A DNA stretch of 54,071 nt, from positions 1 through 54,071 of the forward strand of contig CAJUFJ010000021.1 in NCBI GenBank assembly GCA_910585815.1. Direction: 5' to 3'. Positions 24,879 through 34,424 of this stretch are shown piece by piece (the stretch's first letter is position 1; every line of letters starts with the position of its first letter). This DNA comes from an uncultured Oscillospiraceae bacterium. GTDB taxonomy: Bacteria > Bacillota > Clostridia > Oscillospirales > Oscillospiraceae. The notes beneath the pieces are model-generated. The model had not been told where the DNA came from and made no database searches. It worked only from the letters and a program-made list of their open reading frames with translations. The translations under genes and the position numbers were made by a program.

Positions 24879-25400
24879 TGACCAGCCGCGGAGCTGCATC
24901 GCATGACACGATTTTTGATTTGTTTGCGCTATCCATGATAATACCCCTATGCAGGTATTATCCTACACAGGGGGACTTTTGTCTATTGTACGGTTTTACT
25001 GGGGCAGTTTATTTTACATTTTCAAAAAGTAGTGGGCACTTTTTTCAGGTACAGGAAATCTTTAATTTAATGACATTGCTGCTAACGCTTCCACTATGAC
25101 TCCGGCGTGTTCACCACCAACGTGATGCTGCGGGGGTCAGCAACGGGAAAACATCTACATTATGACCATAGTGAGCCGAAAGCCGTAGCAAACTATGTAG
25201 CAACGCAAAATATTTGGACTAATTAAAGATTTTGAACTTTTCTGCAACTTTTAAATCTTTTAAAGCACTAAATCATCCATCTCTGCAGTAGCGAATCTTA
25301 ATTATTTGCTGAATACCCTACCTCCAACCAATTTGCTTTATCACTTTCCCTCCCATTGGCTCCAGCCTGATCACATCTGATTCTACTCTGCCGTTCTCTA
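24879..25400. other. Intergenic region between convergent pilus and exopolysaccharide operons
   Basis: 522 bp with no convincing gene. A perfect 9-bp hairpin (GATAATACC at 24937-24945, GGTATTATC at 24954-24962) without a T-run could be a weak terminator for the pilus operon. Around 25095-25200 a short coding-like stretch without start or stop may be a gene relic. The AT-rich composition differs sharply from the GC-rich pilus genes. Confidence 0.4.
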
Positions 25401-26870
25401 TCACCGGTACACTTCCATCCCCCCAAGACAATATCCATACGGTCCGATATCCTGAGTGTTCGCCAGCAAAATGTTCTGCCCGGAAGCCGGGTCCTCTAGC
25501 GTTAAATACAGATTATAATGTCCTTGGGCCAGCCCTTTCCCAGAAATTGCGGCTTGGAGTGTCACTTTTTTTTCGCTGTCCGTTCCACCGGATAGCTCCC
25601 GCAGGCCGCCGTACCTGACCAGGTATTCCCCTGCCAGACTGCCGTCCGCGCCGCGCAGGGCAATGGTCATTTCTGGCTCCACATATACAGGCGCAAACCC
25701 CTCGTTCCGAAGAAAAACTTTCACTATAATTTGATTCCGAAAGGCCTTCCACTCCGCCTTCACGCCGCTGATCAACAGCCTGTAGCCCAAATGCCTCTCA
25801 ATATAGGAGAGACCGTCCACACCCTGAAAGCAACCGCTCTGCATCACCTTGGCGGCCCATTTGTCCATGACCTCCTGGTCATAAGCCCGATTCAAGTATG
25901 TAATGTGCATTGCGGATAAATCCCGCACCGCATTCTCAAAATCATTAAACGGATTTTCAATCACAACCTCGCCGCCGTTGGGGACACCGCAGCACAGCGT
26001 CTCCTGAAACGCCAGCTCCTCAGCTCTGCTCCGCCGCTGGTCCTCCAGCCCTCCCACGCCATACGTGCCTAAATCGGTTTCGCTGCCCAAAATCCCGTCA
26101 TTGAACAGTCCCAGCCGTGCCACAAGGGCGGTGTCCGCTCCATCTTCGGTAATCTGACGCCACTGAGCCGGCGTGCGCACCGAGAGATAGCCCCCGGTGA
26201 TCTCAGCCAGCTTCTGAGCCAGTCTGCGCAGCTCCTGGGGAGACTCGTACCGGGTGCTGTGCATCTCTCCCCAGTCCCCAACAAAAAGACCTTGAAGCGT
26301 GAAGATACTGTCTGAATACCGGTTCAAAATCTCCCCCAGCTGTTCCATATGCTGGAGAATAAGGTCCAGGCTGGCCGGCTCGGTGAGGAGATTTTTCTGC
26401 TCCCAGTCGTAAAGGAATCGCACAATCAGCTGCTTGTCCCTCTGCGCAAGGGCGTTAAACAGGGCGTCGATGTTCTTCAGCCCGGCTGGGCTGATTTCCT
26501 GGGCGCGGTACTCCTTCAGGTTGATCTGCACAAGGGCCAGAGTGGTTTCGGTATCCCCATAGTAGAACCGCTCCACCAGGTCGTTGTAATCCGTCTCTTG
26601 ATCCGTAATATGAAATTGATAGATGTAGTAAAAGCCCCGGTTGGGATTTCGCAGCGGCCTGGCGGACTCCTCAAAGACCGCTGCGGTCACCTTCACTCGT
26701 TCCATCTCCGTCCATCCTCCGCAGACAAAGAATATCCCCGCCATCAATATGCACACAGCGGCAAAGGACAGGTGGGAAGTCCGCCGCCTGTTATTCGCCG
26801 GGGATCGCCAGGTCGTACAGCGCGTAGGGCTCCTGCCGGAAATAATAGCAAACAAATTCTTCATCCTCAT
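25401..26870 (-). CDS. DUF4874/DUF4832 family exported protein, putative glycoside hydrolase-like
   Basis: About 489 residues from the ATG at 26870. The mature part opens with ARPLRNPNRGFYYIYQFHI, typical of the DUF4874 + DUF4832 pair, a TIM-barrel-like fold seen in putative glycan hydrolases; the C-terminal part is beta-rich. Membrane anchor or signal at SFAAVCILMAGIFFVCGG. The start is uncertain: the frame overlaps the upstream gene by about 80 bp, ATGs at 26870 and 26864 lack clear ribosome sites, and a TTG at 26855 has GAGG 9 bases upstream. As last gene of the pel-like operon it could trim or modify the exported polymer (inference). Confidence 0.7.
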   Translation of the reverse strand: MRMKNLFAIISGRSPTRCTTWRSPANNRRRTSHLSFAAVCILMAGIFFVCGGWTEMERVKVTAAVFEESARPLRNPNRGFYYIYQFHITDQETDYNDLVERFYYGDTETTLALVQINLKEYRAQEISPAGLKNIDALFNALAQRDKQLIVRFLYDWEQKNLLTEPASLDLILQHMEQLGEILNRYSDSIFTLQGLFVGDWGEMHSTRYESPQELRRLAQKLAEITGGYLSVRTPAQWRQITEDGADTALVARLGLFNDGILGSETDLGTYGVGGLEDQRRSRAEELAFQETLCCGVPNGGEVVIENPFNDFENAVRDLSAMHITYLNRAYDQEVMDKWAAKVMQSGCFQGVDGLSYIERHLGYRLLISGVKAEWKAFRNQIIVKVFLRNEGFAPVYVEPEMTIALRGADGSLAGEYLVRYGGLRELSGGTDSEKKVTLQAAISGKGLAQGHYNLYLTLEDPASGQNILLANTQDIGPYGYCLGGMEVYR

Positions 26871-29064
26871 AATATATGTCCATTTCGTTAGGATAGAGCT
26901 CCGCGAAGCGTTGGCACCAGCAGTAGGCCCTGGACTCCACCGCAGTCCGGTTGACACTGTAGTGGTCAAAGGGGGCGTATACCTTCTTCAACTCGCCCTG
27001 CGCCGCCTCCTGGGAAAGCTCAGAAGAAATGATATCCGGCGCAATGCTCCACATTCTTTCATATAAAGTAAATGTTCCTTGCGCCTTTGGCAGTGCCAGC
27101 CAAGCAGGCCCTTGTACAACATGGTTTTGCGCATACTCCAAGGGCTTCTTTTCTATAAACAGAAACACATGCTCGGTAGGAATCTTATACTTCTCGCCAG
27201 CGGTTTTATTAACAAAGTCAATCAACTCCTCGTGCCAGCCGTACTCAATCATTTGATACAGGCCGTCCGTTGGTGATACAATCGTATAAGTAAACTCAGG
27301 ATAACTTTGTACGATATGGTTCACCAACGCCACGTCGGCACGATAGCGGGTTAATTCACAGTAAAGATACTCATGAAAGCTGGTTTTGTAAATGCAGGCG
27401 CAGAGCGCGGCGAGACATGCGAAGGAAACCACACACACGGTCTGGCTTTTCAACCACGTTAAAAGCGCAAAAGCGATCAAATCCAGAGGAATGGCCGCCA
27501 CCGCAAACAGCAGCATGCGCGTCGTCGTCACAAGCCGGGCACCGACGATAAGTTCCGGCAGCTTCAGATACGGCGCAATATACACAACCATCATTGCAAA
27601 GGATAAAGCCGCTAAGAGCAAATATTTTTTCACCCACAGCCTGGCCAAATCCCCTATATGAGATGTGTTCCTCTTTTTCGTCCGCAAGCACCAGCTCACC
27701 AGTTTGTTCGCCGCGCCAACCGCCGCAACCGCTGCGGTTAAGATGAATACAAAACCGCCCAGTCCGCCATCTGCCAGCTCGGAATAGCCTGACAGTAGAG
27801 CTTTATCACCGTAGGAAAAAATGATTTCTATCGTCCCGGTGTTCTCCTCTATCATCCCCTGTCCGCCCAAACCACTCGCCAAGGTCCTTCGCTCAGTATC
27901 ATCTGCTCCGCGGATAACCCCTACTGCCCAATCTATGGAGCGCTCCATAGGAATTCCGGAGGCCAGACCTGCCGCCATAGGGCCTACGGCAATCAGAACC
28001 CCGCACAAAACCGCCGCTGTCAGGGGAAAAAACCATTCTCTTATCTTCGCTGCGTGGAATACGACAACGACCAAACACAGGAAAAAGGCCATAATAACCG
28101 CATAAAAGTGAGACGCGCAGATCATAGCCAGAGCCATTGTGAAGCCTAGGAGATCTTCATCTGTCCAGAATTTTCCCTTGCTCACCGCCCCTCTCCCACT
28201 GCGCAGATACCGCAGCAGAAAGAACACACAGAGCATTTGCGCCGGAAGCGCAAATTCCAGGGGCAGCGCCCATTGTAAACGGGCAAGCCCACGTACCTCG
28301 TTCATGCTGTAATGGTAAATCGTGAACACCACAAGGACAATAATGGGTGTAAACCGCCAGTGAAACAACTCCCGAAGAAGGCAGTAGCAGGCCGCGAAAA
28401 ATGCAACAGCCTGTATACCTCCGAAAAACAGAACCAGGCTGTAAAGCTCCACGCCCACCAGCGTGTGAACGGCGTAAAGCAGGCAGTGCATCGCTTCCGG
28501 GTAAACCCCCCCCGAAAACACCTGGCCCTGGGTCAGGCCATAGATCCAGGCGTGATGGACATATTGGTCGCCAAAGCCGTAGGCGCTGGTCTGAAACGCC
28601 CCCCAAGAGAAGTAAACCAGCGCATAGAGCGCAAATCCCCCCAGCACCAGATACTCCAACAGCCGGGGCCGCGCCCTGCGCAGTTGTTCCCGCAGTGTTT
28701 CCGCCAACCTGCGGAGCAGCTGTTCCAGCAGTAGCCTGGGCCGTGCGACAATCGCCGCACGATAAGCTGCTGTGGTGCGCTCCTCCGTCACATACAGCCT
28801 CCGCCACAGCACAGCCAGGGGTACACCAAAGAAAAAGGCCCGCACTGTCCATGCGTTTAACACGTGAAGCAGTCCCAGGCCCAGCACCACCGTGTTAATG
28901 AGAACGGTCTGGGCCGTTATACAGAAGCCGAATTGATAAATCAGAGATTTTCCGCTCAGATATTTGGAAAACACAAACCTGGGCCACAAAAACTCCACCA
29001 GCAGGTAGCCGAAAAGGACTTTCAGAAATTCAAAAACCCAATAGGGTGTGTTGACCATATCCAT
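26791..29064 (-). CDS. Large multi-span membrane protein, possible GT-C type glycosyltransferase
   Basis: 757 residues with roughly 12-13 membrane helices and a soluble C-terminal part (about 570-757). The start at ATG 29064 has AAGGAGG 6 bases upstream. A large loop after the third helix group with GFGDQYVHHAWIYGL is reminiscent of the acidic first loop of GT-C enzymes, which use lipid-linked sugars, but no diagnostic motif is certain. It follows a GT2 gene related to dolichyl-phosphate sugar synthases, a common pairing with GT-C enzymes. Family not recognised with confidence. Confidence 0.55.
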   Translation of the reverse strand: MDMVNTPYWVFEFLKVLFGYLLVEFLWPRFVFSKYLSGKSLIYQFGFCITAQTVLINTVVLGLGLLHVLNAWTVRAFFFGVPLAVLWRRLYVTEERTTAAYRAAIVARPRLLLEQLLRRLAETLREQLRRARPRLLEYLVLGGFALYALVYFSWGAFQTSAYGFGDQYVHHAWIYGLTQGQVFSGGVYPEAMHCLLYAVHTLVGVELYSLVLFFGGIQAVAFFAACYCLLRELFHWRFTPIIVLVVFTIYHYSMNEVRGLARLQWALPLEFALPAQMLCVFFLLRYLRSGRGAVSKGKFWTDEDLLGFTMALAMICASHFYAVIMAFFLCLVVVVFHAAKIREWFFPLTAAVLCGVLIAVGPMAAGLASGIPMERSIDWAVGVIRGADDTERRTLASGLGGQGMIEENTGTIEIIFSYGDKALLSGYSELADGGLGGFVFILTAAVAAVGAANKLVSWCLRTKKRNTSHIGDLARLWVKKYLLLAALSFAMMVVYIAPYLKLPELIVGARLVTTTRMLLFAVAAIPLDLIAFALLTWLKSQTVCVVSFACLAALCACIYKTSFHEYLYCELTRYRADVALVNHIVQSYPEFTYTIVSPTDGLYQMIEYGWHEELIDFVNKTAGEKYKIPTEHVFLFIEKKPLEYAQNHVVQGPAWLALPKAQGTFTLYERMWSIAPDIISSELSQEAAQGELKKVYAPFDHYSVNRTAVESRAYCWCQRFAELYPNEMDIYYEDEEFVCYYFRQEPYALYDLAIPGE

Positions 29065-29088
29065 AGAATTTCCTCCTTACCGGCGCTC

Positions 29089-29853
29089 TTACGCCTGCCT
29101 GTTCCCGGCATCCATTTTCATCACCTTGATACGGAAGGCAATGGACAGCGTGCTGAACAGCATCCGGGGCATGTACCAAAGCGGCTTCAGGCCGGAATGG
29201 ATGCTGTTGCCCCAGGTACGCGGATACATAATGGCGGGGACCTCCACCACCCGGAAATTCAGAAGCAGCATCTGCATGAGCATATTTGCGTCCGGATAGG
29301 CCACATCGAAATTGTTATACTGAGCATAGCAAGAAAAGGCCTGCCGGCTCAGCCCTTGCAGGCCGCTGGTGGGGTCGGTGACGGTCTGTCCTGCCACAAG
29401 CCGGATAATTCCCCGGAACATTCGGTGGGCCAGCCGCTTGGCCAGAGAGAGACGGAAGCTTTTGCTCCCCTCCAGATAGCGGGAGCCCAGCACGATGTCG
29501 GGACGCCTCCCCTCACCGTCCTCATGTAGCAACTGCTTATAAATGACTGCAATATTACAAGGATCATGCTGTCCGTCAGCGTCCATCTGAATCACATAGG
29601 GATAGCCCGCTTGCACCGCGTACTTGTACCCCACCTGTATTGCACCGCCGTACCCCAGACAGAACACATTGGAAACGACCTTATGTCCCCATTCTGCGGC
29701 AATGCGCGCTGTATGATCACTGGAAGCGTCATCAATCACCAGCACATCCGCCATCTGCGAAATGCCTGCCTCTTCCATCTGCTTAAAAAGCTCAGGGAGA
29801 TTCTGTGCCTCATTGTGGGCAGGCATGATGACCAGAAGGTCTTTTTTCTTCAT
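29089..29853 (-). CDS. GT2 glycosyltransferase, dolichyl/polyprenyl-phosphate sugar synthase-like
   Basis: A 254-residue GT-A enzyme. I start it at ATG 29853 (GGATGGAGAT just upstream). It begins KKKDLLVIMPAHNEAQNLPE, with DVLVIDDASSDHTA and MDADGQHDP (the metal-binding DxD) typical of DPM1-like GT2 enzymes; SGLQGLSRQAFSCYAQYN is also typical. No membrane domain, so it would act at the inner face, moving a sugar to polyprenyl phosphate. It could feed the membrane protein encoded next. Confidence 0.85.
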   Translation of the reverse strand: MKKKDLLVIMPAHNEAQNLPELFKQMEEAGISQMADVLVIDDASSDHTARIAAEWGHKVVSNVFCLGYGGAIQVGYKYAVQAGYPYVIQMDADGQHDPCNIAVIYKQLLHEDGEGRRPDIVLGSRYLEGSKSFRLSLAKRLAHRMFRGIIRLVAGQTVTDPTSGLQGLSRQAFSCYAQYNNFDVAYPDANMLMQMLLLNFRVVEVPAIMYPRTWGNSIHSGLKPLWYMPRMLFSTLSIAFRIKVMKMDAGNRQA

Positions 29854-29873
29854 ATCTCCATCCCCTATTCCAC

Positions 29874-31070
29874 TCACAATTCCAGAATCGCCTTTACCGC
29901 CTCCTGGGAAGCGGCTCTCTTTACCCGTGCGGCAGCTCCCAGGCGCCTGCGCCGCCTCTTGTCACTCAGCAGAATGCCGACGGCTGTAGACACAGCTTTT
30001 GGCGTCAGGTCGCACAGCAGGCCGTCCCGATTCTGCTCCACCTGGCGGCGGTTGCCGCTGGCGTTGGAGACCACAACAGCACAGCCCAGCGTCTGCGCCT
30101 CCTGAACGGCGATGCTCCGCCCCTCAAACCGGGTAGCGTGGACATATACATCCGACTGAAGGTAATAGGGATAGGGGTTCTCCACCGCTCCAAGGAGGAT
30201 AAAGTCCTCCTGAAGTCCCAGGGCAGCAATTTTTCTCTCCAGGGTTTTCCGCTGGACCCCCTCCCCAAGCACATACCACCGGACTTTGAAGTCGGCATCT
30301 TTCAGCAGCCGCATGGCGTCAACGGCAATTTCAAACGCTTTCTGGTAGGTCAGCCGCCCCACGCTGAGCAGCCGCAGGCCGTCCCAGCCGTCGGAAAATC
30401 CCCCCGGCTCTCGGGCCAGACGGCGAATTTTTTCCTGATTAACCAGATTCGGCAGTTCCTGGAGCCTGTCCCGATACTCGGGATAAATCCGAAGAAAGGG
30501 CTCCCGGATTTCCTCGGAAACCACAAAAATTTTCTGAAACCGGGCCCAGCAGTCCCGGTCCATCGCTCGGGTATATCCGCTCTGCTCATAGTCGATATGG
30601 ACGACGGCCAGCTTTTTTTCGGCCTGGACATGGTCCGCCACAAAGTAGGACGCGCCGCCCTCAATCCAGGCAACCGCCACGTCGTAGCGGTCCTCCAGGC
30701 GGACCGCCCCGTCGGCAGCTACCCGCCAGAACAGCTTGTCCGGCTGAAAGCGGCGGTTTCGGAGCATGGACGGCAGCGCCCGCAGAACGCTCCCCAGCTT
30801 TCCCGCCCAGCTTCCATTCCGAAAAAAGCTGGCGGCTACCATGCGTGCCAGAGCCCAACGCCCAGGGCTATCCTGTATGGAGCCGCCATCCACTTTGCCA
30901 TTGAGCAGCCGCACATGCTCCGGCACCCGGCTTATCAGCTGCCCCCGGCCCAGCAAAACATAGAGGTCGATGGCGCAGTCTGCGCTGTCCAGGCTGTCCA
31001 GCAGCTCCAGAAGCGACCGCTCCGCCCCTCCTATGCCCAGGGTGTTAATGACAAACAGCACTTTCTTCAT
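29874..31070 (-). CDS. GT4 glycosyltransferase (group 1)
   Basis: About 398 residues, GT-B fold. The N-terminus MKKVLFVINTLGIGGAERSL is the usual GT4 opening. The C-terminal domain has RLLSVGRLTYQKAFEIAVDA and the ExxE-type block HATRFEGRSIAVQEAQTLGC. ATG 31070 is chosen over the TTG three bases before. It starts inside the end of the upstream DUF2304-like gene (26-bp overlap). It should add a sugar to the growing polymer or its primer in the cytoplasm. Confidence 0.9.
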   Translation of the reverse strand: MKKVLFVINTLGIGGAERSLLELLDSLDSADCAIDLYVLLGRGQLISRVPEHVRLLNGKVDGGSIQDSPGRWALARMVAASFFRNGSWAGKLGSVLRALPSMLRNRRFQPDKLFWRVAADGAVRLEDRYDVAVAWIEGGASYFVADHVQAEKKLAVVHIDYEQSGYTRAMDRDCWARFQKIFVVSEEIREPFLRIYPEYRDRLQELPNLVNQEKIRRLAREPGGFSDGWDGLRLLSVGRLTYQKAFEIAVDAMRLLKDADFKVRWYVLGEGVQRKTLERKIAALGLQEDFILLGAVENPYPYYLQSDVYVHATRFEGRSIAVQEAQTLGCAVVVSNASGNRRQVEQNRDGLLCDLTPKAVSTAVGILLSDKRRRRRLGAAARVKRAASQEAVKAILEL

Positions 31071-31437
31071 CAATCAAGCGTCTTTCGGCGCTTTCGGCCC
31101 CCTCCTCTCTATCCTCCGCCATCAGGAGGGACACCATCATAGCCAGCTCCTGGTTCTGTGTAATCAGTCTGGAGAGCAGCAGACAGGTCCGAAAGGCCCC
31201 CAGCAGACAGGCTCCGCCCACACAGAGCAGTACAGCGTCCGCCCAGGGAGGGAGTAGGCCGAGCCAACCGGACAAGCCTGGTATAACGCCCACCCCTGTC
31301 ATGGCCGCCCCCAACAGACACCAAGCGACCGCCAGATCGGGTGTCATTTTCCTAACTGCATAAAACCAGACGCTGGCAGCCGCCAGAATCAAGCCTGCCC
31401 CCACAATTGCATACCGCATCAACGTCGCGATTCCCAT
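31045..31437 (-). CDS. DUF2304-like small membrane protein
   Basis: 130 residues with three or four membrane helices (about 7-25, 34-55, 65-90) and a short charged tail. The ATG at 31437 follows GGAGGAGGGG at ideal spacing; an ATG 24 bases earlier is not used. Layout and the MTPDLAVAWCLLGAAMTG block resemble DUF2304 proteins, which often lie next to glycosyltransferases of the GT2 DPM type. Role unknown; perhaps a partner of the neighbouring glycosyltransferases. Confidence 0.65.
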   Translation of the reverse strand: MGIATLMRYAIVGAGLILAAASVWFYAVRKMTPDLAVAWCLLGAAMTGVGVIPGLSGWLGLLPPWADAVLLCVGGACLLGAFRTCLLLSRLITQNQELAMMVSLLMAEDREEGAESAERRLIDEESAVCH

Positions 31438-31460
31438 AGCCCCTCCTCCGCGTTCTTCCA

Positions 31461-32930
31461 TTACTTACGCGCCGGCTGCAACTCCGCCCCGCTTGACTGG
31501 CTGTAGACCTGATCCGGAGGCCGTTTTCCGCCATTCCGCTCAAGTAGCCTGCCCCGGCAGAAGGTTTGTACGTCCATATGCCGCTCCACCCAGCGCAGCC
31601 GGAAGTATCCGGCGGTCCAACCGGCGAAGGAGCCCGCCACTACACCTGCTCCGTACCAGACATCCGGCAGACCGGCAGCCACTACGCTGCCCAAAAATGT
31701 GATCAGACAGAAACCCGCCGCCGTGAGCACCGCCCCCCACATATCCCTGAAATAGTAAAGGAACAAAATCTCGGCATACATCTGGAACAGGATGAAATAT
31801 CCCGCCGCCAGACAGGGGTAAATACGCATCACCAGCCCCGCAAAGCCGAAGCGGGGCAGCAACACCACAAAGAGCAGATATACCACCACCGAGATGATGA
31901 ACTGAATACGGGCCAGGTCCATCAGCTGGTTGGCAATTTCCCGGAACATCTCCCGCTTGCTGGTTTGGATGTCTGACAGCCTTCCTCCGATCACCGCTTC
32001 GGAGTAGGCCTTATACCGGTCGTGGAAAAACATCTCCACCCGGGCAATAAAAATGACGGTGGCAGAAATATTTGTGAACATGGCCAGGCAAGAGGCCATG
32101 TCGTAGGGCTGGGCACAGACAAACGATTTGACCACCACCATTCGTATGTCTGTGGTCCAGAAAACAAAGTTGTGGATATACAACCCCAGGGTATAGCAGA
32201 AATTGATAGCCACCAGATGCCAGTACCGCCAGAAATACCGAAACACCGGGCGGAACCGGTTACTGTTGCCCACAAAATACCGCCGCACCGAGCCATATTC
32301 CAGCACAGCGGTGAGAAAAAAACCCACCGTGAAGCCCATGAGCATACTCTCTGTAACTTCCCATCTGACCCAGAAGCGGAGGATCAGTGTGAGAAGGAAG
32401 GTGACGGCCAAGCCCGTCAGAAAAAAGAGGGATATCCTTCCATAGTCCTTACAGATGGAGAGGTAGAGCTGCGAATAGAACACCAGCACCAGAGAGATGT
32501 AGCCGCAAAAGCTGACAAATACATAAGCTACCGGCACATTCCCCACAAAGTGCTCCCACAGGCAGAAGGGAATGCCCAACAGACAGCTGAGGAGAATATT
32601 CAGCAGCAGCCCCAGGTAGTAGCAGGGCAGGATGTCCTGATATCGCTCCTCAAAAATGGCGTCCTGCATATATTTGGAGAGTAACGAGTTAAAGGGCGAC
32701 GCGGTCAGAAGGGAAAAAATGAAGATGTATAAAACAGTGCAGGAAAAGAGCTCCCTGGTGTAGTAATCCAAAGTGTCAAATCCCAGAATCCACTCCAGCA
32801 GCAGCAAAACCCCGATGACCAACACCATTGGAGCCACCGTCAGGCAGGAGCCATAGGCAACCCCTGCCAGGCTGGCGGTAATGGACCGTTTCTGGAAAAA
32901 GTGATTGAGCCTTACGCCAATGCCGGCCAT
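31461..32930 (-). CDS. pelG: PelG-like exopolysaccharide exporter (MOP/Wzx superfamily)
   Basis: 489 residues with about 12 membrane helices. The N-terminus MAGIGVRLNHFFQKRSITAS and SCLTVAPMVLVIGVLLLLEW match PelG, the membrane transporter of the Pel system. AAGGAGGTG lies just before the ATG, 18 bp after pelF. In Pel systems PelD, PelE and PelG form the inner-membrane complex with the PelF transferase. A ~65-residue soluble C-terminal tail (FCRGRLLERNGGKRPPDQ...) is present. No outer-membrane genes (pelB/C) are present, as expected for a Gram-positive. Confidence 0.88.
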   Translation of the reverse strand: MAGIGVRLNHFFQKRSITASLAGVAYGSCLTVAPMVLVIGVLLLLEWILGFDTLDYYTRELFSCTVLYIFIFSLLTASPFNSLLSKYMQDAIFEERYQDILPCYYLGLLLNILLSCLLGIPFCLWEHFVGNVPVAYVFVSFCGYISLVLVFYSQLYLSICKDYGRISLFFLTGLAVTFLLTLILRFWVRWEVTESMLMGFTVGFFLTAVLEYGSVRRYFVGNSNRFRPVFRYFWRYWHLVAINFCYTLGLYIHNFVFWTTDIRMVVVKSFVCAQPYDMASCLAMFTNISATVIFIARVEMFFHDRYKAYSEAVIGGRLSDIQTSKREMFREIANQLMDLARIQFIISVVVYLLFVVLLPRFGFAGLVMRIYPCLAAGYFILFQMYAEILFLYYFRDMWGAVLTAAGFCLITFLGSVVAAGLPDVWYGAGVVAGSFAGWTAGYFRLRWVERHMDVQTFCRGRLLERNGGKRPPDQVYSQSSGAELQPARK

Positions 32931-32948
32931 CCGTCACACCTCCTTCTG

Positions 32949-34388
32949 TCAGACTGCCACACCTGTCTTCGATTCGCCTTTCCGCTCCTCCGGGGAGAAA
33001 TTCTGGTAAATGCGCTGGTAGGTATCGTGCATCTGCTCCATTTGGTAGCGGGCGCACACCCTTTTATATCCGGCTTCCCCCATGCTCTGACGCTCCGCCG
33101 GACGGTGGGCCAGGTAAAGAATGGCTTGCGAAATTTCTTCCAGGTTCATAATGTGGGTGACAAGGCCCGCCGGGCCAAAGTCATCGCCCTCCCCCAGAAT
33201 GAGCCCCCGGCAATTGCCCACATTTGTGGCAATAACAGGCTTCCGGGCGGCGAAGCTCTCTAAAACGGTCAACGGCTGGCCCTCGCTGATGCTGGTGAGG
33301 AGGGTCATATCCATCCTTCCCAGATAGTCCTTCGTATTGATTCTTCCGGTGAAAACCACATCCTGGAGGGCCATGTCCTCCACCAGGTCAAAGCAGTCCC
33401 GGGCATATGCCTCATCCTCCTCCCATGGGCCCATAACCCACAGCTTCAGGGCGGGTTCCCGTTCCTTGGCAAAGCCAAAGGCCTGCAGCATGGATTTCAC
33501 ATCCTTGATGGACGTAATCCGTAAAAATGCCCCTACATTGATCCACCCCTCGTCCTCCTCCGTCTTTCCCGAAAGATTCCGGAAATCCTCCACCCGAATT
33601 CCGTTGGGGGTCACTTTGATTTTTTCCTCCGGACAGTCCATCTCCACCTGGAGGGTTCGAGCGTGCTCATACAGGCTGGTCACCAGATCCGCCTGCTCAT
33701 ACGCCAAACGCGACATCTTGCGGAACTGGCTGATCCAAACATTCTTGTACAGGCCTTGTACCCATTTGGCTTTTACCAGCTCCTCCTCCCGCTCGCGGGT
33801 GTAAATGCCGTGCTCGGAAATTATGAGAGAGCTGCCATACAGATGCTTTGCCATGCCACCAAGCACACCGGCGTATCCGGTGCAGAGACAGTGGTACAGC
33901 TCCGCCTTGGGCAGCTTCATGCTCAGCGTAAAAAAGAGGGGCAGATAGATGGAGCGCATCATCCACAAAAAGTCGGAAAATACCACTTGGCTGTAGTGGA
34001 GCTGGTAAAGCTCAGTGACCGCGTGGAAAAAGTCCTCCCCCATCAGCAGGCCGTTGAGCGAGGGCCGTTTCTTCTGAAAAAAGTCGATCAGGGTCCCCCA
34101 GTCAATCCGCTGGTCCAGCAGCAGGCTGCGTAGAGCGTTGTACTCCTCGCGGTTCATCCGCACCCTTCCCCGGCCGCTCCAATCCATGTCCTGCAAATAC
34201 AGCTCATGGACCTCCGTCACATTGTCCGGCAGGGTATAGGCAAACTTTCCCCGCAGGGCACGGCTGGATATCACAGACAGGATGACAAACTCATGTTCCG
34301 GAAAGGAGCGAATCAAATCGTCCGCCCAGCTGGAAACACCGCCCATCGTGTAGGGATAGCTCCCCTCCGCCACGATACAAATGCGCAT
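32949..34388 (-). CDS. pelF: PelF-like GT4 glycosyltransferase
   Basis: 479 residues. The start is ATG 34388 (GGGGAGG 8 bases upstream) rather than the GTG three codons earlier. MRICIVAEGSYPYTMGGVSS plus the DUF3492 region and a GT4 C-terminal domain (VFTGRINTKDYLGRMDMTLL, SISEGQPLTVLESFAARKPV) identify PelF, the enzyme that polymerises UDP-sugars (UDP-GalNAc/GlcNAc in known Pel systems) in the cytoplasm. The substrate here may differ. Confidence 0.92.
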   Translation of the reverse strand: MRICIVAEGSYPYTMGGVSSWADDLIRSFPEHEFVILSVISSRALRGKFAYTLPDNVTEVHELYLQDMDWSGRGRVRMNREEYNALRSLLLDQRIDWGTLIDFFQKKRPSLNGLLMGEDFFHAVTELYQLHYSQVVFSDFLWMMRSIYLPLFFTLSMKLPKAELYHCLCTGYAGVLGGMAKHLYGSSLIISEHGIYTREREEELVKAKWVQGLYKNVWISQFRKMSRLAYEQADLVTSLYEHARTLQVEMDCPEEKIKVTPNGIRVEDFRNLSGKTEEDEGWINVGAFLRITSIKDVKSMLQAFGFAKEREPALKLWVMGPWEEDEAYARDCFDLVEDMALQDVVFTGRINTKDYLGRMDMTLLTSISEGQPLTVLESFAARKPVIATNVGNCRGLILGEGDDFGPAGLVTHIMNLEEISQAILYLAHRPAERQSMGEAGYKRVCARYQMEQMHDTYQRIYQNFSPEERKGESKTGVAV

Positions 34389-34424
34389 ATGCGCCACCTC
34401 CCCGTAACATGCTCCGGCAGACGG

